A DNA stretch of 64,000 nucleotides from Sialis fuliginosa (lineage: Eukaryota > Arthropoda > Insecta > Megaloptera > Sialidae), in assembly GCA_961205875.1 (NCBI GenBank), contig OY540809.1:29462267-29526266 (forward strand). The letters are read 5' to 3'. Numbering within the stretch: position 1 is the stretch's first letter; every line of letters begins with the position of its first letter. This document shows, in pieces, positions 1-11,212 of this stretch. Under the pieces are notes generated by a model. The model was given only the letters and a program-made list of their open reading frames with translations. It was not told the DNA's origin and made no database searches. Made by a program: the position numbers and the translations under genes.

Positions 1-684
1 TAATATATTTCAAGCACCATCAAATTCGACTGATAGATTATCAAAAAAAAATTTTTTTTTGAAAATCAAAAAAATTTTTTTTTTCGAAAACTATAAATTT
101 TTGGAAGCTAATATTTGGTCAGGTTGAATGTTTAATAGAATGTGACTTCCAAAAAAATAATCAGCCAAATCCATGTAAAGGCATGTTTTGCATGCTTACC
201 CGGCTACAGCCTTTTGATATTAATTATTACTAAATAAGCTTAGATTTTTTTTATCACACTACTAGTCTACTAGTTATGTAAATACACCTTCGCTCCTTAC
301 CCTGCTCATCGCTCTATCTGAGTGTCTATCAATAGCTGTTATCAACAAATTAAAAAAATGTTTTGTAATAGGCACTTCTCTTTATGTATTTATTATCAGT
401 ATGGCATCCTTTCAAACCTCAATAAGTGAGGTAAGAAACAAGGTAAAAGGTGCAGGCATCTCCAAATCGACCAGCTATGGTTAGCAAAAAAGTATTTTTG
501 TAGGGGGGGGGATATAACCTATATTTATAAAAATAAAAATAAAATGGGTGTGACTGTGTCGGGATGCACAGTCGAAAGAATGGCGTGAATACGTAGCAGT
601 GGGGTTAAGTAAAACTAAAAGATAAAAAACTAACAATAAGACTAGTATTGTATAATATAGGTACTAACAATTAGTTATTTCTTA
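1..684. other. Non-coding, presumed intron of the P450 gene, with a dispersed repeat
   Basis: No exon is recognisable on either strand. Positions about 540-680 are a dispersed repeat (GGGTGTGACT... CTACGTA ... GACTAGTATTGTATAATATAG) that recurs inverted at about 14950-15080. Poly-A/T tracts occur at 45-85. Confidence 0.5.
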
Positions 685-822
685 TAGTATAGGAGCCAGC
701 TGCAAAATCGGTGTAGATTTAACAACCGTCTGCCGTTGTGGTTACTTTGAAGTACTTCAAAAAAACCACAACGGCAAACGGTTGTTAAATCAACACCGAT
801 TTTGCAGCTGGTTCCTATACTA
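685..822. mobile_element. Harbinger-like MITE (TTA duplication), snapback
   Basis: Near-perfect inverted repeat with arms of about 60 bp (TAGTATAGGAGCCAGCTGC ... GCAGCTGGTTCCTATACTA), flanked by TTA at 682-684 and 823-825. The related repeat copy at 14920-15080 has a single TTA at the matching point (CTTATGATTT), so it reads as the unoccupied site. A 3-bp TTA duplication suggests PIF/Harbinger. There is no coding capacity. Confidence 0.75.
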
Positions 823-839
823 TTATGGTTTGTACGAAC

Positions 840-1343
840 ATCAAAAAAATTAATTAATATTTACAAAAAAAATTGTGAAAATACTTATTTACATACTTAT
901 TTATTTTTTTATTTAATTTAAGAAACTTTAATCAAAAAATTAATAACGTTCAGTCGTAAAGAATTTATCCAAATATACTGTTATTTTTTCTAATTAATAT
1001 TTACAATCGCAATCGTGGAAATACAAAAAAAATGTTCGTTGTTATTTTTTTATAATATTAAATTTTTCATTCATTAAAACTGGTTAAATGTTTTGATTTT
1101 TACTTGTAGATCAAAACCCGCGTGGTAGCTGCTCTAAGTATCGAGATACACTGATTATAAATTTTCACTAGCGCGCAAATTTATCTCAGCGCGTTACAGC
1201 AAGTTTTTGAAATACCCACCCAGTATCTGGCGTAAAACATTAGACGTTATTCGCGTCAAAAAGGAAAGTGTTGGTTTGAGAAATTTCACTGCATTTGTTT
1301 TGTAAAGTTGATTACTTTAATCCCTAAAATATTAGTAAAATAC
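840..1343. other. Non-coding, intron 3 side of the P450 gene
   Basis: AT-rich. 840-890 continues the dispersed repeat interrupted by the MITE at 685. No exon is seen on the reverse strand. Confidence 0.5.
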
Positions 1344-1599
1344 CTGGAGTCATCCAAAGTAAACCGTTCGCCAGCAATCATAGCCCAAAGTACATTCAAC
1401 ACACTAATATCGAAGACATTGTGCATTAGAACTGGGGTATTTCCGCTACAACATTTTTTCTTCAGCACTTCGACAAGTTCAGTCGCTTCGTTAGCAATTT
1501 GTTCTTCCATATCTTGCCGTCCAAACCCAAAACTACGGAGGTGTTTTAATGAGAATTTTCTTTGTTCTTGCCAAAATTTACCGTCGACAAAAACAATAC
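1344..1599 (-). CDS. Cytochrome P450 (CYP2 clan), exon 3
   Basis: Third coding exon, 256 bp, entered in phase 1 (acceptor TTATCCAG, completing Gly) and left in phase 2 (TCCAG followed by GTATTT). It encodes about 85 residues: IVFVDGKFWQEQRKFSLKHL (helix C region, including the W..QRKFSLKHLR haem-propionate-contacting motif), RSFGFGRQDMEEQIANEA (helix D start), then TELVEVLKKKCC and the stretch FDISVLNVLWAMIAGERF, typical of the CYP2 clan before helix F. All residues expected here are present and no stop interrupts the frame. Later exons (I-helix, ExxR, PERF and the Cys-ligand loop) must lie left of position 1: scanning the reverse strand of 1-1340 shows no continuation. Confidence 0.9.
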
Positions 1600-1789
1600 C
1601 TGGATAAAAATATGTTAGTCAAAATGTATGAAACTACAAAAAAATTCTTATGAATTAGAATTTAGAAATTACATTTTTTTATTCTTGTACAAAATAACTT
1701 TTTCATTTTGATAATAATTTTTACTTTTTTATACATACATGAAATGTACTGTATAAATAAAGTAATCATAAAAAAATTCGAACTCGAGA

Positions 1790-2240
1790 TTTTAACGGAA
1801 TTACACGTTTTGAGTGTCCCTGATTCACGTACGACCATTATTATCTCAATAACGTCTGTGTGTGTGTCTGTGAACGCTCTACATCCAAAACGGTGAGACA
1901 AACATGAAATTTTAAATTTAAGGTTCTTGTATACTCTAGATGTGCACCTCCTATTTTTGAAAACCATCATTAAACCGGAAACGGATGTTTACTGATGTCA
2001 ATTTTTGAATTTTTCGAATTATTTTTGAAACGGTGCGCAGTACAAAAAAATGTTTTAGATTAAATTTATAGAAAATGTTCTTATCTATAATTTATGTTTT
2101 CCCCCCAAATTTTTTTTTAGGAAATAATCAATTTTCTTTAAATTTTTTGAATTTTTCGATTTATTTTTTAAACGGTACGTATTAGAAAAAAATATGTTAT
2201 ATACAAGTTATAGAGAATATTATTATCTATAATTTATGTT
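1790..2240. repeat. Dispersed repeat family with internal tandem (P450 intron 2)
   Basis: The segment around CTGTGAACGCTCTACATC ... AACCGGAAACGGATGTTTAC ... TTTTTGAATTTTTCGAATT recurs at about 35010-35290 (same strand) and 26570-26760 (inverted). Within it, about 2010-2110 and 2140-2240 are two diverged tandem copies ending TATCTATAATTTATGTT. Identity unknown; probably the interior of a foldback element. Confidence 0.5.
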
Positions 2241-2706
2241 CTATTTTTTTTTTGTATCTTTTTTGAATTGACCAAAGAATAATAATTTCAGTTTTTATTT
2301 AAAATTAATTTTAATAATATGTTTGAATAATCTAGTTACCTATGAAATTAAATACATTTTTTCTTACAACTGTCAATTAAATATATTAAAAGTGTTGAAC
2401 TGTTGAAATATCAAACAAATAAGAACCCATTGACAAAACAACATTTTTTTAAACAAGAAAACTATTATAACTATTTATAATAAAAACGTTTGAAATAAAA
2501 TCACAGAATAGAATTAAAATTTATCTCGAACATTAAAAAAAAAAAACAATTAATATAATATAGTTAATTATATTCAATTTCTTAGCAGAAAGTGTTAACT
2601 TATGTAATTTTTTCTATAACATGATGTATAAAAAAGTCCTGTGCCGACCAGGGCAGTTTATTTAGATATTAAATATACCTAAAAATTCATTATTTAAATA
2701 ACCTAC

Positions 2707-2958
2707 CGAGTTTCTTTCCAAAAGTCCGCAACCTGAAGAAAAATCCATCAGGTCTACCATCAAAATCTTCTCTGGTTAGCACTTCTTTGACCGCCTCCCT
2801 TCCGGAAACCACTACAATTCGGTCCGTACCGAGTTTCAGCCCGACCACTGGACCGTACTCGAACGAGAGACGTTCCCATACAAGATGATAATATCCTAGT
2901 TTCTTTAATAATTTCTGAAAAGTGAGATAACTTCCTAGGAAAGGCAGCCATGATGGAC
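2707..2958 (-). CDS. Cytochrome P450 (CYP2 clan), exon 2
   Basis: Second coding exon, 252 bp, entered in phase 1 after TTATTTTAG and left in phase 1 at GTAGGT. It encodes about 84 residues: the hinge continuation ([11 protein letters not shown]), helix A ([20 protein letters not shown]), the beta-1 strands ([17 protein letters not shown]) and helix B ([19 protein letters not shown]), then [13 protein letters not shown]. The block [17 protein letters not shown] is typical of insect CYP2-clan enzymes. The frame is open across the exon with no stop. It is separated from exon 1 by an intron of about 2.1 kb that carries a 1-kb foldback element and a short perfect palindrome. Confidence 0.9.
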
Positions 2959-3217
2959 CTAAAATAATGAATTATTAACTAATATAACGTAGGTATCAAG
3001 AAGATTATTTGTAATTTTCAAAGAGAAAAAAATATTTTTTTCAAAAACAAGCTTCACTAACAGAATGCAAGAATAAATTTCCAAAATGAAGCCCAAAATG
3101 ATTTTTCAAAAAATTTTCCATAAACATTTTTTCAACTTTCTCAAAAATTTGGTAAAAAATTTTCATGACCATAGTGTATATTTCAATAACATTTTATAAC
3201 GTGCATTTTACCATATA

Positions 3218-4266
3218 CCGGGTGTTCCAGACCGCCCGTCCATTATGTTTTACGCCTAAGCTATTGAAGATAGAGTTTCATGATAAAAAATGTACTATTT
3301 ATATCGACCCTAAAGAATTTCAGGAAAATATTTTCAACCCCCTAAAACTCCCCCTTGGAGGGTAGTTTGAGGGGTACATGCCTGTTTCTCTTCAAAATCA
3401 AATGGAACGGTATATCCAAAAGTAGATAATTTTAAAGATCATAAAAAAATATGAAACTTTTGTAGAAATTTTTTTTTCATACATTCAATTGTTTAGAAAA
3501 TATGGTGACTTGTTCCAAAATTTTAGGGTTTTACTAAAAGTGCTCTAGTTTTGTTAAATGGTAATAAGATATTATTTTTAAATTTTTATTTGAAAGTAGA
3601 AATAACGAACTTTTTAATGATATATGATTTTTTGAAATTTGAGTAGTTTAAAGTGTCATATGTGACATATCAAAGATGCAAAACTTCAATTGGGGATAGT
3701 TCAAAAATTTTAAATGGAAAGATATATCAATTAGTACTTTATCAAAAAAAAAAAAATTAAATAAATTTTTTTTTTTTTAAATAAAATTAAAAATTTTCTT
3801 AACAAAAGTTGCAAATTTAAATATATTTTTTAAGATAAAGTACTAATTGATCTATTTAAAATTTTTGAATTATCCCCAATTGAAGTTTTGCATTTTTGAT
3901 ATGTCGCGTATGAAACTTTAAATTATCTAAATTTCAAATAATCATACATCCTCAAAAATTTCGTTATTTCTACTTTCAAAGAAAAATTTAAAATAATATT
4001 TCATTAACATTTAACGAAACTAGAGCACTTTTATTAAAACCCTAAAGTTTGGGAGCAAGTCGCCATATTTTCTAAACAATTGAATGTATGAAAAATTTTT
4101 TTGACAAAAGTTTCTTACTTTTTATGATTTTTAAAATTATCTACTTTTGGATATACCGTTCCATTTGATATTGCTGTCAATATACATAGTAAAATTTTTA
4201 TCATAAAACTCTATCTTCAATAGTTTGGGCGTAAAACATAATGGACGGGTGGTCTGGAACACCCGG
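3218..4266. mobile_element. Long foldback element in P450 intron 1
   Basis: Starts CCGGGTGTTCCAGACC and ends GGTCTGGAACACCCGG, flanked by TA on both sides (3216-3217, 4267-4268). Arms of about 450-480 bp mirror each other almost throughout (for example the CGTAAAACATAATGGACGGG block at the right end and its complement at the left). The loop is only about 60-100 bp. No protein is encoded. A transcript through it would form a long hairpin. Confidence 0.85.
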
Positions 4267-4952
4267 TATAACATCATTCAAAATTTGAATACTGTCTCTA
4301 GTTTCTATATCTTAAAAGAGAGGAAATATGCATGGGAATTTGCTAAAAATGAAATGAATTATTTGTAAGAAATGGGTGATTTACTATATCAAAAAATATT
4401 AATAATTGTACATATGTGGTTTCGGCGGTATACCAAAAAATCTGAAAATTCAGAAATTCTTTAATTGGCTATAACTTTTTTGTCAAAGTAGATAGGTACT
4501 TTTTGTTTGCAGTAAAATTGATTGGTATATTCGTTCACTTTTAGTTTCCGAGTTACAAAATTCTAACTTTAGTTTTTCTTATGGGCCACTAAGTTGGCTA
4601 TAGCATATTTGAACGTGTTTTTTACTCTACTTTACTACGATATACCACTTATCATATTTATTTTCGATAATAAGTCGAAGTACTAAATACTGGTGATATT
4701 TATAAAGAATTTTATTAAAAGCGTTTATGTAGGCCATGAAAAACAAAAATTGTTAAACAAAATTCACAATAACAATAATCAAAATAACAAATGATTATTT
4801 GAAACAATAAACTATTACAAAAAAAGTAAGCAAGCTTATCTTGGACATTCTGTACAAATACAAAATTCTTGTATCAATGTTTAAGAAAATAAATCTAAAA
4901 ATAACGAATCTCACTTGTAAAATACTCTAAAAATTTTATTGTTTCTAATTAA

Positions 4953-4989
4953 TCAGATTATTTATTAATATTATTAATAAATAATCTGA
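4953..4989. repeat. Perfect 37-bp palindrome in P450 intron 1
   Basis: Arms of 18 bp (TCAGATTATTTATTAATA and its complement) around one central base, 51 bp inside the intron from the exon 1 donor. Purely AT-rich stem; cruciform or hairpin potential. Confidence 0.7.
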
Positions 4990-5039
4990 CCAGTTAGATT
5001 AAATTAATTAGAATAAAAAGATAAATGGTGACATCATAC

Positions 5040-5142
5040 CTGGTGGAAATTTTATAGGTTTTATTGTATCTTTTATTAAAAATAACACAACTAAAAAGCA
5101 AACAGCCACAAACAAATTGCACAAAATAAACGAAAAATACAT
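5040..5142 (-). CDS. Cytochrome P450 (CYP2 clan), exon 1: membrane anchor
   Basis: First coding exon of a microsomal cytochrome P450, a haem monooxygenase held on the endoplasmic reticulum by its N-terminus. Translation starts MYFSFILCNL and continues as a hydrophobic segment (roughly residues 3-24), then a basic linker and FPPG, the start of the Pro-rich hinge. It ends CCA CCA G followed by the donor GTATGAT (phase 1). Joining the acceptor at 2959-2960 restores [12 protein letters not shown], the classic hinge, so the junction is well supported. An in-frame Met lies 22 codons upstream, but the inner Met starts directly at the hydrophobic anchor and lies just downstream of the likely transcription start, so I prefer it. 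The family assignment is from recognised motifs. I lean towards CYP305/CYP303/CYP15-like but cannot fix the subfamily, so no gene symbol is given. The gene is truncated at the left window edge. Confidence 0.85.
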
Positions 5143-5151
5143 GGTTGTATT

Positions 5152-5188
5152 AAATGAGAGGATCCTATGGGTGTACACTCTTTTTATA
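5152..5188 (-). promoter_or_regulatory. Core promoter of the P450 gene (TATA box plus initiator)
   Basis: On the minus strand TATAAAAAG (5188-5180) precedes TCATTT (5157-5152), which matches the arthropod initiator TCAKTY. The initiator A (5155) lies 33 nt downstream of the first T of the TATA box, close to the canonical spacing. The initiation codon follows 13 nt later, which would give a very short leader. This spacing is also the main reason to prefer the inner Met of exon 1. No downstream promoter element was evaluated. Confidence 0.55.
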
Positions 5189-5199
5189 GAAAATATGTT

Positions 5200-6290
5200 A
5201 GATTTCACTTTCAGATTGACTTAGGTCACATATTCCATGAGTGGCGATCATTTAATATTAAAGAAAGAGTCTTCATTTTAGAGCAGAGTAAAATGAAAAC
5301 TAATCTATATTATGATATTACATTGGACTCAGTGTTACTCAGGAATATAAAATTTCACTTATGTTATTGCTAACTATTAACTCAACGCACGCGTAATACC
5401 TCTCCGACAATCTTTCCAACTTCATGAAATTTACACAAATTATACATTTAAACCTTCCTCGTGAAACACTCTATCCATTAGTGAAAACCATAATAAAATC
5501 CGTTCAGAAAATCGTTCACAAACAGACAGATAGACGTGACGAGGGAATTTTTTGATAATATTTGTAAGTTGGTCAAGAATCAGGACATACAAAATAGAGC
5601 AAAAAGGAAGCATCTTTTACTTTCATTTAACTCTTTAATAATATGAAAATCCAAATTTTATAAAAATAATAGGCATTGCTTCTAATAACAGAATACATGA
5701 TTAATAAAATATTTTTAGACGAAAAATATTATATTATGATTTTTACAAATTAAAAAATGTTCTTGTATCTTCAACTTAAGTAACTTCACGTAATCAATTT
5801 TGTAGAAGTTAAAATCTTTAAAAAAGAATAACAATATAGATTTTTATAAAAATACCACAGGTAATAATAGTACCCTTTACTCCCACAAAACAAGCGCCTA
5901 TGTACGATGGATGACCCCATTGTAGGAAGAAATGTAGGTCATCTAATTCTTAAACAGGTTTGAACTTGTAACTTGAATAGATGACAAAGGCTAGAATGTA
6001 CCTTTCTAACCCTGCGACAAGATAGGTTATCTTCATCCCAAACATACTGCCAGAGCATTGTTACGAACACATTATGTAATCAAAACAAACATTATTTACG
6101 ATTTAAATGCTAATATCTAAAGTCCAGAAGTAGGTATATTTATCTAGATATGAAATATTGCACGTGTATTTTATATCTATTTTCTTATAAAAGTAACTGA
6201 TTCTAAGTGCGCATAAAAATTAAGAAAACAGTTGGGGATATGCATGAGAATATAAGACGGAAAAGGAAGTTGCTGATGGACCGATCATAT
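5200..6290. other. Region upstream of the P450 gene, no recognisable feature
   Basis: About 1.1 kb of AT-rich DNA 5' of the P450 promoter. No ORF with family resemblance and no clear terminal repeats were seen. Regulatory elements may lie here, but none is identifiable by eye. Confidence 0.4.
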
Positions 6291-6507
6291 CAGGAGTTAT
6301 TTTAGTGTGTAGTTGTAGCTTGTTTCTGCAGTTCTAAAAATGAAAACTGCAGTTGTAAAAGTCAATTTGTGTAGTTGAAAATTATAAAGTAGAGCAAAAA
6401 AAATGTCATTACAACCAATAAAACATAAATATACTACAAAAAGAAAACATCTGGTTGAAAAAATACAAGCAGAAAACAAAAAAAGGACATTGCAATTAGA
6501 ATATATG

Positions 6508-7394
6508 TATATGTTACCGGCAATGTATGTAATTCAGGCATTCTATAGAATTCCTAGGAATTCTATACAATGCCTGACGATTTCAGGCAAAGTATGAAAT
6601 ATTTGTTTAATAGAAATTTATTATATACTTTACCTAGGCATTCTATAGAATCCCTAGGAATTCTTTAGAATGCCAAGATAATATTAGGAAATGTATGAAA
6701 TAAAAGACAAAATGATATTAATAAAGCAGATAGGTATTATTTAATTAATTAATATTTTTTATATCTATATTTTTATCTATTCTCACTTTATTTTAATTAT
6801 CAAAATATATTATTTTAATTTCCAGCACAATAAATATTCTTGTAAAAAAAATTCTATTAATTTTTCACTGGACGAACGCAAGAAAAAAAGTTTAATAAAA
6901 TTCAGTCGAATTAAAATGACAGCAATTTTTCGTCGGACTAACAAAAGAACTTACGTATTTTTTTATACAGCCGTTTCCGAGATCACTGTGCTACTTTACT
7001 GGACATACATACATTTTTCTATTATATAACACGTAAATATAAAATGCTTATATTGATAAATAAATCAGTATTGTACCGACAATACTGAATTGTAATCTAG
7101 AAACCTGCCTACAGCTATCGAGAATGAACCAAGATTTTTTTATTGTATATTTGCATCAGTATTTTATAACATAAAGAAAGGTAACATCTGTACCTGGACC
7201 AAAATTGATCGATTCACTCTATTTATGTTTATATTTCATACATTGCCGGCTATCAATTAGGTATTCTATAGAATGCCTAGGAAATGTATATAATTAAATT
7301 CATTTCATACATTGCCTGGTGATTTTAGGCATTCTATAAAATACCTAGGAATTCTATAGAATGCCGTATTTCATACATTGCCGGTAACATATAT
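6508..7394. mobile_element. Foldback element with internal palindrome clusters
   Basis: Ends are inverted (TATATGTTACCGGCAATGTATG to the left, CATACATTGCCGGTAACATATA to the right). Inside, a palindromic unit around CCTAGG (GGCATTCTATAGAATTCC and its mirror) occurs near 6535-6575, 6630-6676 and 7325-7366, with a partial copy near 7258-7283. It lies inside the split hAT-like element. Confidence 0.6.
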
Positions 7395-7544
7395 ACAACA
7401 AAGATATTATAGATAAATACAATTACAAAAAAAGGTCATTACAATTGAAACATAAATATACTTAAATAATTCGGGCAAGACATACACGAGTGTATGCCAT
7501 AAGGGTTCCGAAGTACGTACTACGTGAAATGTTTGGAACCACTT

Positions 7545-8585
7545 ACAGGTGCATTTTTAAGTTAAAGTTAAAATATAAAAAAATGTCAAGTTCTACTAAT
7601 TGACATCTATATTTTGAGATACCACATGCCTAGATATCAAAAAAAAAATTTATGACGCCCCTCCCTATAATTCCAAAATTTAAAATTATATTGTTGATTT
7701 TAGTATTTATCGTTGGTAGTCCTACCAAAGCCTCGTTACCAAATTTTTTTCAGATTTTTTGAGCCAGTAGTTACAGAGATAGAGGAGCGGGGACAAAATA
7801 AAACACTGCTTTTAACCCCCTACAGGCGCCATTTTTCAGTTAGAAAAAAAATAAAAAATATGGTCATGTTCTACGAATTGAGATGTACATTTTGACATAT
7901 CACATGCCTAGATATGAAAATAAAAATTTTAAATTCTCTTACACCCCTCCCTATTATTCCAAAATTTAAAATTATATTATTGACTTTAGTATTTGTCGTT
8001 GGTAGTCCCATCAAAAACTCGTTACTAAATTTTTTTCAGATTTTTTGAGCCGGTAGTTACAGAGTTAGAGGGGGGGGACGAATAAAATACTGCTTTTAGC
8101 CTCCTACAGGCGCCATTTTTGAGTTAGAAAAAAAAAATAGGGGCATATTCTACTAATTGAGACGTAAATTTTGACGTGCCACACGTCTTGGTATACAATT
8201 TTTTTGTTTTTTTAGATTTGCTTTAAAGCCCCCTACAGGCACCATTTTTGATTTAGAAAAAAAATAGAAAAAAAGTCAAATTTCGCTTGTTTGGTTATAC
8301 ATTTTAACGTGTCACATGCCTTGGTATAAAAAAAATATTTTTTTACCTAGCTTTAGCTCCTTATTGCCCCCCCTTAAAAATTATTTATTCAATTTTGTAC
8401 ATATTTTACTAGAGGGTGTCATTTTACATGTTCAGTAAAAATTTCAAGTTTCTAGCTTATATAGTTTACGAGCTATTTAGCTTTGAGTGAAAAGGGCGGA
8501 CGGACGGACAGACGGACGGACGGACGGACGACATACGGACGGACGACAAAGCGATATTAATAGGGTTTCTTCGGAACCCTAAAAA
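7545..8585. repeat. Diverged tandem repeat of about 280 bp plus GGAC microsatellite
   Basis: Landmarks recur at regular spacing: CAGG(T/C)GC(C)ATTTTT near 7546, 7824, 8107 and 8236, and CGTTGGTAGTCC at 7710 and 7998. This gives three copies of a unit of about 280 bp and a shortened fourth. A (GGAC/GACG)n tract follows at 8496-8547. The block is bounded by GGGTTCCG (about 7503) and CGGAACCCT (about 8572), an inverted pair that probably marks the element ends. Confidence 0.6.
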
Positions 8586-8735
8586 AGCATTCAGTTGAAA
8601 AATTACAAGGCAAAAAGAAAAAAGAAAATGTGTAGTTGTAAAATTTTCTTAAAATAACCTCTGTTTGGTGTATAGAAAGCGTGGTTTTCTAATATAATTT
8701 GTTATTGTATTAGGTATATGAGGTGAGGTTATAAC

Positions 8736-9513
8736 TAGGGGTATACCGGAATTTCGGTCCGGCCGGAATTCACGATTTTATTCCGGTTCCGGTTTTGACC
8801 GGAACTAGCAATTCCGACCAGATTTTCCGGAATTTAAAAAATTTATTACTACTTTCTACTAAGAAATTCATAAATAATGGAAACAATCATTTCATAACAC
8901 AAATGCAGTTTTTTAACATTTTGTGCAGCAAAAATATGATTGTTGAGCGCGTTCTCGGCCGTCATCCACACATCGAGAAACTTGAAAATTTGTCATTTAA
9001 ATATGCCACTTATTTTCAATAAAAATGGCACAAAAATTGAAAAAACTGCGCCACTCTTCTAATTTTTAACACTTTTTGCTTATTATTAGCAATAAATAAC
9101 GTTTTTTCAACAATATTGACTGTATAAAGATTGTAGAGAATTAAGTTCTCTACAAAATTAATTATTATTATTATTATATTAATTAATATTTACCTTTTTA
9201 TCAAGAAATGCAAAATACGCGTGCAAATCGACAAAAAAAACAAAATCCAAGATGGCGGACACTTCCGGTAATTAATTTAATGGCAAGAATGTGATTTCAT
9301 CATCTACTCCACCGGGGACACAAAACTGCGTCAAAAATTTCAACTTGACATTTTTTTTCGTGAAAAAATCTAAAATGATTGGACACATTGGATACATTGG
9401 ATACATTGTTTTCATTAATATTATTAATTAAAATATAATTTTTTGAAAAAATGTCCGGTTCTGGCCGGATTTTTTTTGTGAATTCCGGCGATTCTGGTTC
9501 CGGTTCACCCCTA
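8736..9513. mobile_element. Non-autonomous hAT element (GTTATAAC duplication)
   Basis: Begins TAGGGGTATACCGG and ends GGTTCACCCCTA, with the 8-bp direct duplication GTTATAAC at 8728-8735 and 9514-9521. Subterminal regions are full of CCGGAA/TTCCGG motifs on both sides, a plausible transposase-binding array. No transposase domain is recognisable in the 778 bp. Confidence 0.85.
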
Positions 9514-9689
9514 GTTATAACAGACGCAGTGAAGATTATCCAATGCTTTGATTTTATGATGATAATATTATGAGGTAAGTATTAAAATAAATAAAAGTAT
9601 ATATTTTAATGGTTTGAATATTAATGAGCAAATGAACACTTGTACTGTTATTAAAACATCTGCCAAGAAAATTCACAGTAGTTCCTTGT

Positions 9690-10360
9690 GCTTAATTAAC
9701 CAAAGGTTAATTTATTGAACAGTTTAAATAAAAACCGAAAAAGTATTAAGATAAATTGTCTGGGATGGGTTAACTATTTAATTTTTATACAATTTTACTA
9801 AAACAAATTAGACGCACCTGATTATTTCTTCATATCTACATATATTTTCAATTTTTTGACAATTTCAATCTAAAACTAAATTTTTCTGTTATGCAAACGA
9901 CAAAATGACAAAGTAAATTATAATTTTAAAAAGCAAATGACTTTTTTTAAAGCAAATTGAGATACTAAATCTTTGTAAGGGAATATTTTACAACAAACGT
10001 TGTGATGACTTGGTGACCTATATTATAGGAAATTTAATGTTCTACAAAAAATACTTTTTCACGTAACATGTGTCGTTGTTGAAATATCTTGAAAAAATAA
10101 ATATTTTGGGATGTCCCCCTCCCCCTTACACACGATTTTGATGATTTTTAAATGAGACCTTCCTCAAGCCAGACCCAACCAACCAACCAAGTTTCATTAA
10201 TATCGGTTCAGTGGTTCAGACACACAGATACACCTGAAACGAAAGGATCAAGTTAAAATTTTGAAATCGGAGAACAATTTATTTTTCTCATTTTAAAACG
10301 ATCACAAAGCTTCTCGTATCTTCGATATAGTGAGAAAGCAAAAGTTGAAGAAAATATTAT
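9690..10360. repeat. Dispersed repeat, copy 1 (partner 16985-17720)
   Basis: Both copies run through AAATAAAAACCGA, TTTTATACAATNTTACTAAAA, ATTTTGGGATGTC(A)CCCC and TCGGTTCAGTAGTTC-like landmarks in the same order. Copy 2 is longer at the microsatellite (ACGGACGG) end. An inverted fragment of the last part is at about 11370-11490. No coding sequence. Confidence 0.6.
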
Positions 10361-10965
10361 TATTTATATAACTGAACCGTTTTTCAAAATATATTTCTCA
10401 ACACAAATATATTATTATAATAATGAAATATTATCTATTTTTCCATAATAGCAATTTTTTATATGGTGTAAATTAAAAAAGTATAAGAAATTCGAGATAT
10501 TTTTATTATACATAATAAAAAGTATGTAAAATTCAACCGATAAAAACATAAAATCAATTTTTCCTATCCAAAGGTACCTCGATGTGCATAACCTTTATAT
10601 TTCATATAAAATATTAGGCGAGCTAAACGTATAATACAACAATATATCCATTCTGAAGCGCACACGTATTCACAATCCTTACAAGGAACAACTGCACCAT
10701 ACAGATAGGACGCGTGTAGTCGATGCATGCACGATCCCCAGGGACATCGTCCTGAACCATCCAGACATTTATCTGGGCGTAACCTGCATATCCCCTACCA
10801 CTACGGGAATTTTAAAATCCGTAAGTTTAGACCATGCGTCTTGATTCTTATTTTATCACGGTATATTGGATGAGGTAAAAATCATTCAAATATGAACGTA
10901 TGATATTTGCATATTTAATACGTTTATATTTTAGTCCTTCTATTCTGAAATAGTTGTCACATTTG

Positions 10966-11212
10966 TAAAATATCTGCCTTGGGAACCACGGGACTTTCTT
11001 ATACGTAATCCTAACAGTTAATAGTATATATGATTCTTATTTTATTAAAACATTTCTGACAAATTAACAAGATAGAATAAAATGAATAATATAGGTAATA
11101 TTGTTCTCTCCATTATATAACAAGTGATTTTTTTAACGTAATAACTGAAAACTGTTAGGATTACGTATAAGAAAGTCCCGTGGTTCCCAAGGCAGATATT
11201 TTGCCTTTGGTT
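10966..11212. mobile_element. Foldback MITE family 'ATCTGCC', copy 1
   Basis: Arms of about 55 bp: AAATATCTGCCTTGGGAACC ... CTTATACGTAATCC and its mirror, ending GGCAGATATTTT. Related copies are at about 26010-26460 and 35330-35775. Confidence 0.75.

Larger units (their letters stand above)
6291..8663. mobile_element. hAT-like element split by nested insertions
   Basis: The left part (CAGGAGTTATTTTAGTGTG ... TTTCTGCAGTTC) and right part (AATGTGTAGTTG ... TTCTTAAAATAACCTCTG) match the two ends of the compact 281-bp element at 33888-34168, which has an 8-bp duplication. Here the two ends are 2.3 kb apart because other repeats (6508-7394 and 7490-8585) sit in the middle. No target duplication is readable at this copy. 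Confidence 0.6.

Noticed and set aside
1708..1896. 62-codon plus ORF
   Set aside because: Lies in the P450 intron inside a dispersed repeat, with AT-rich composition.
2760..2951. 63-codon minus-strand ORF
   Set aside because: It is an alternative frame of P450 exon 2; the correct frame is the one ending in FGKKLG.
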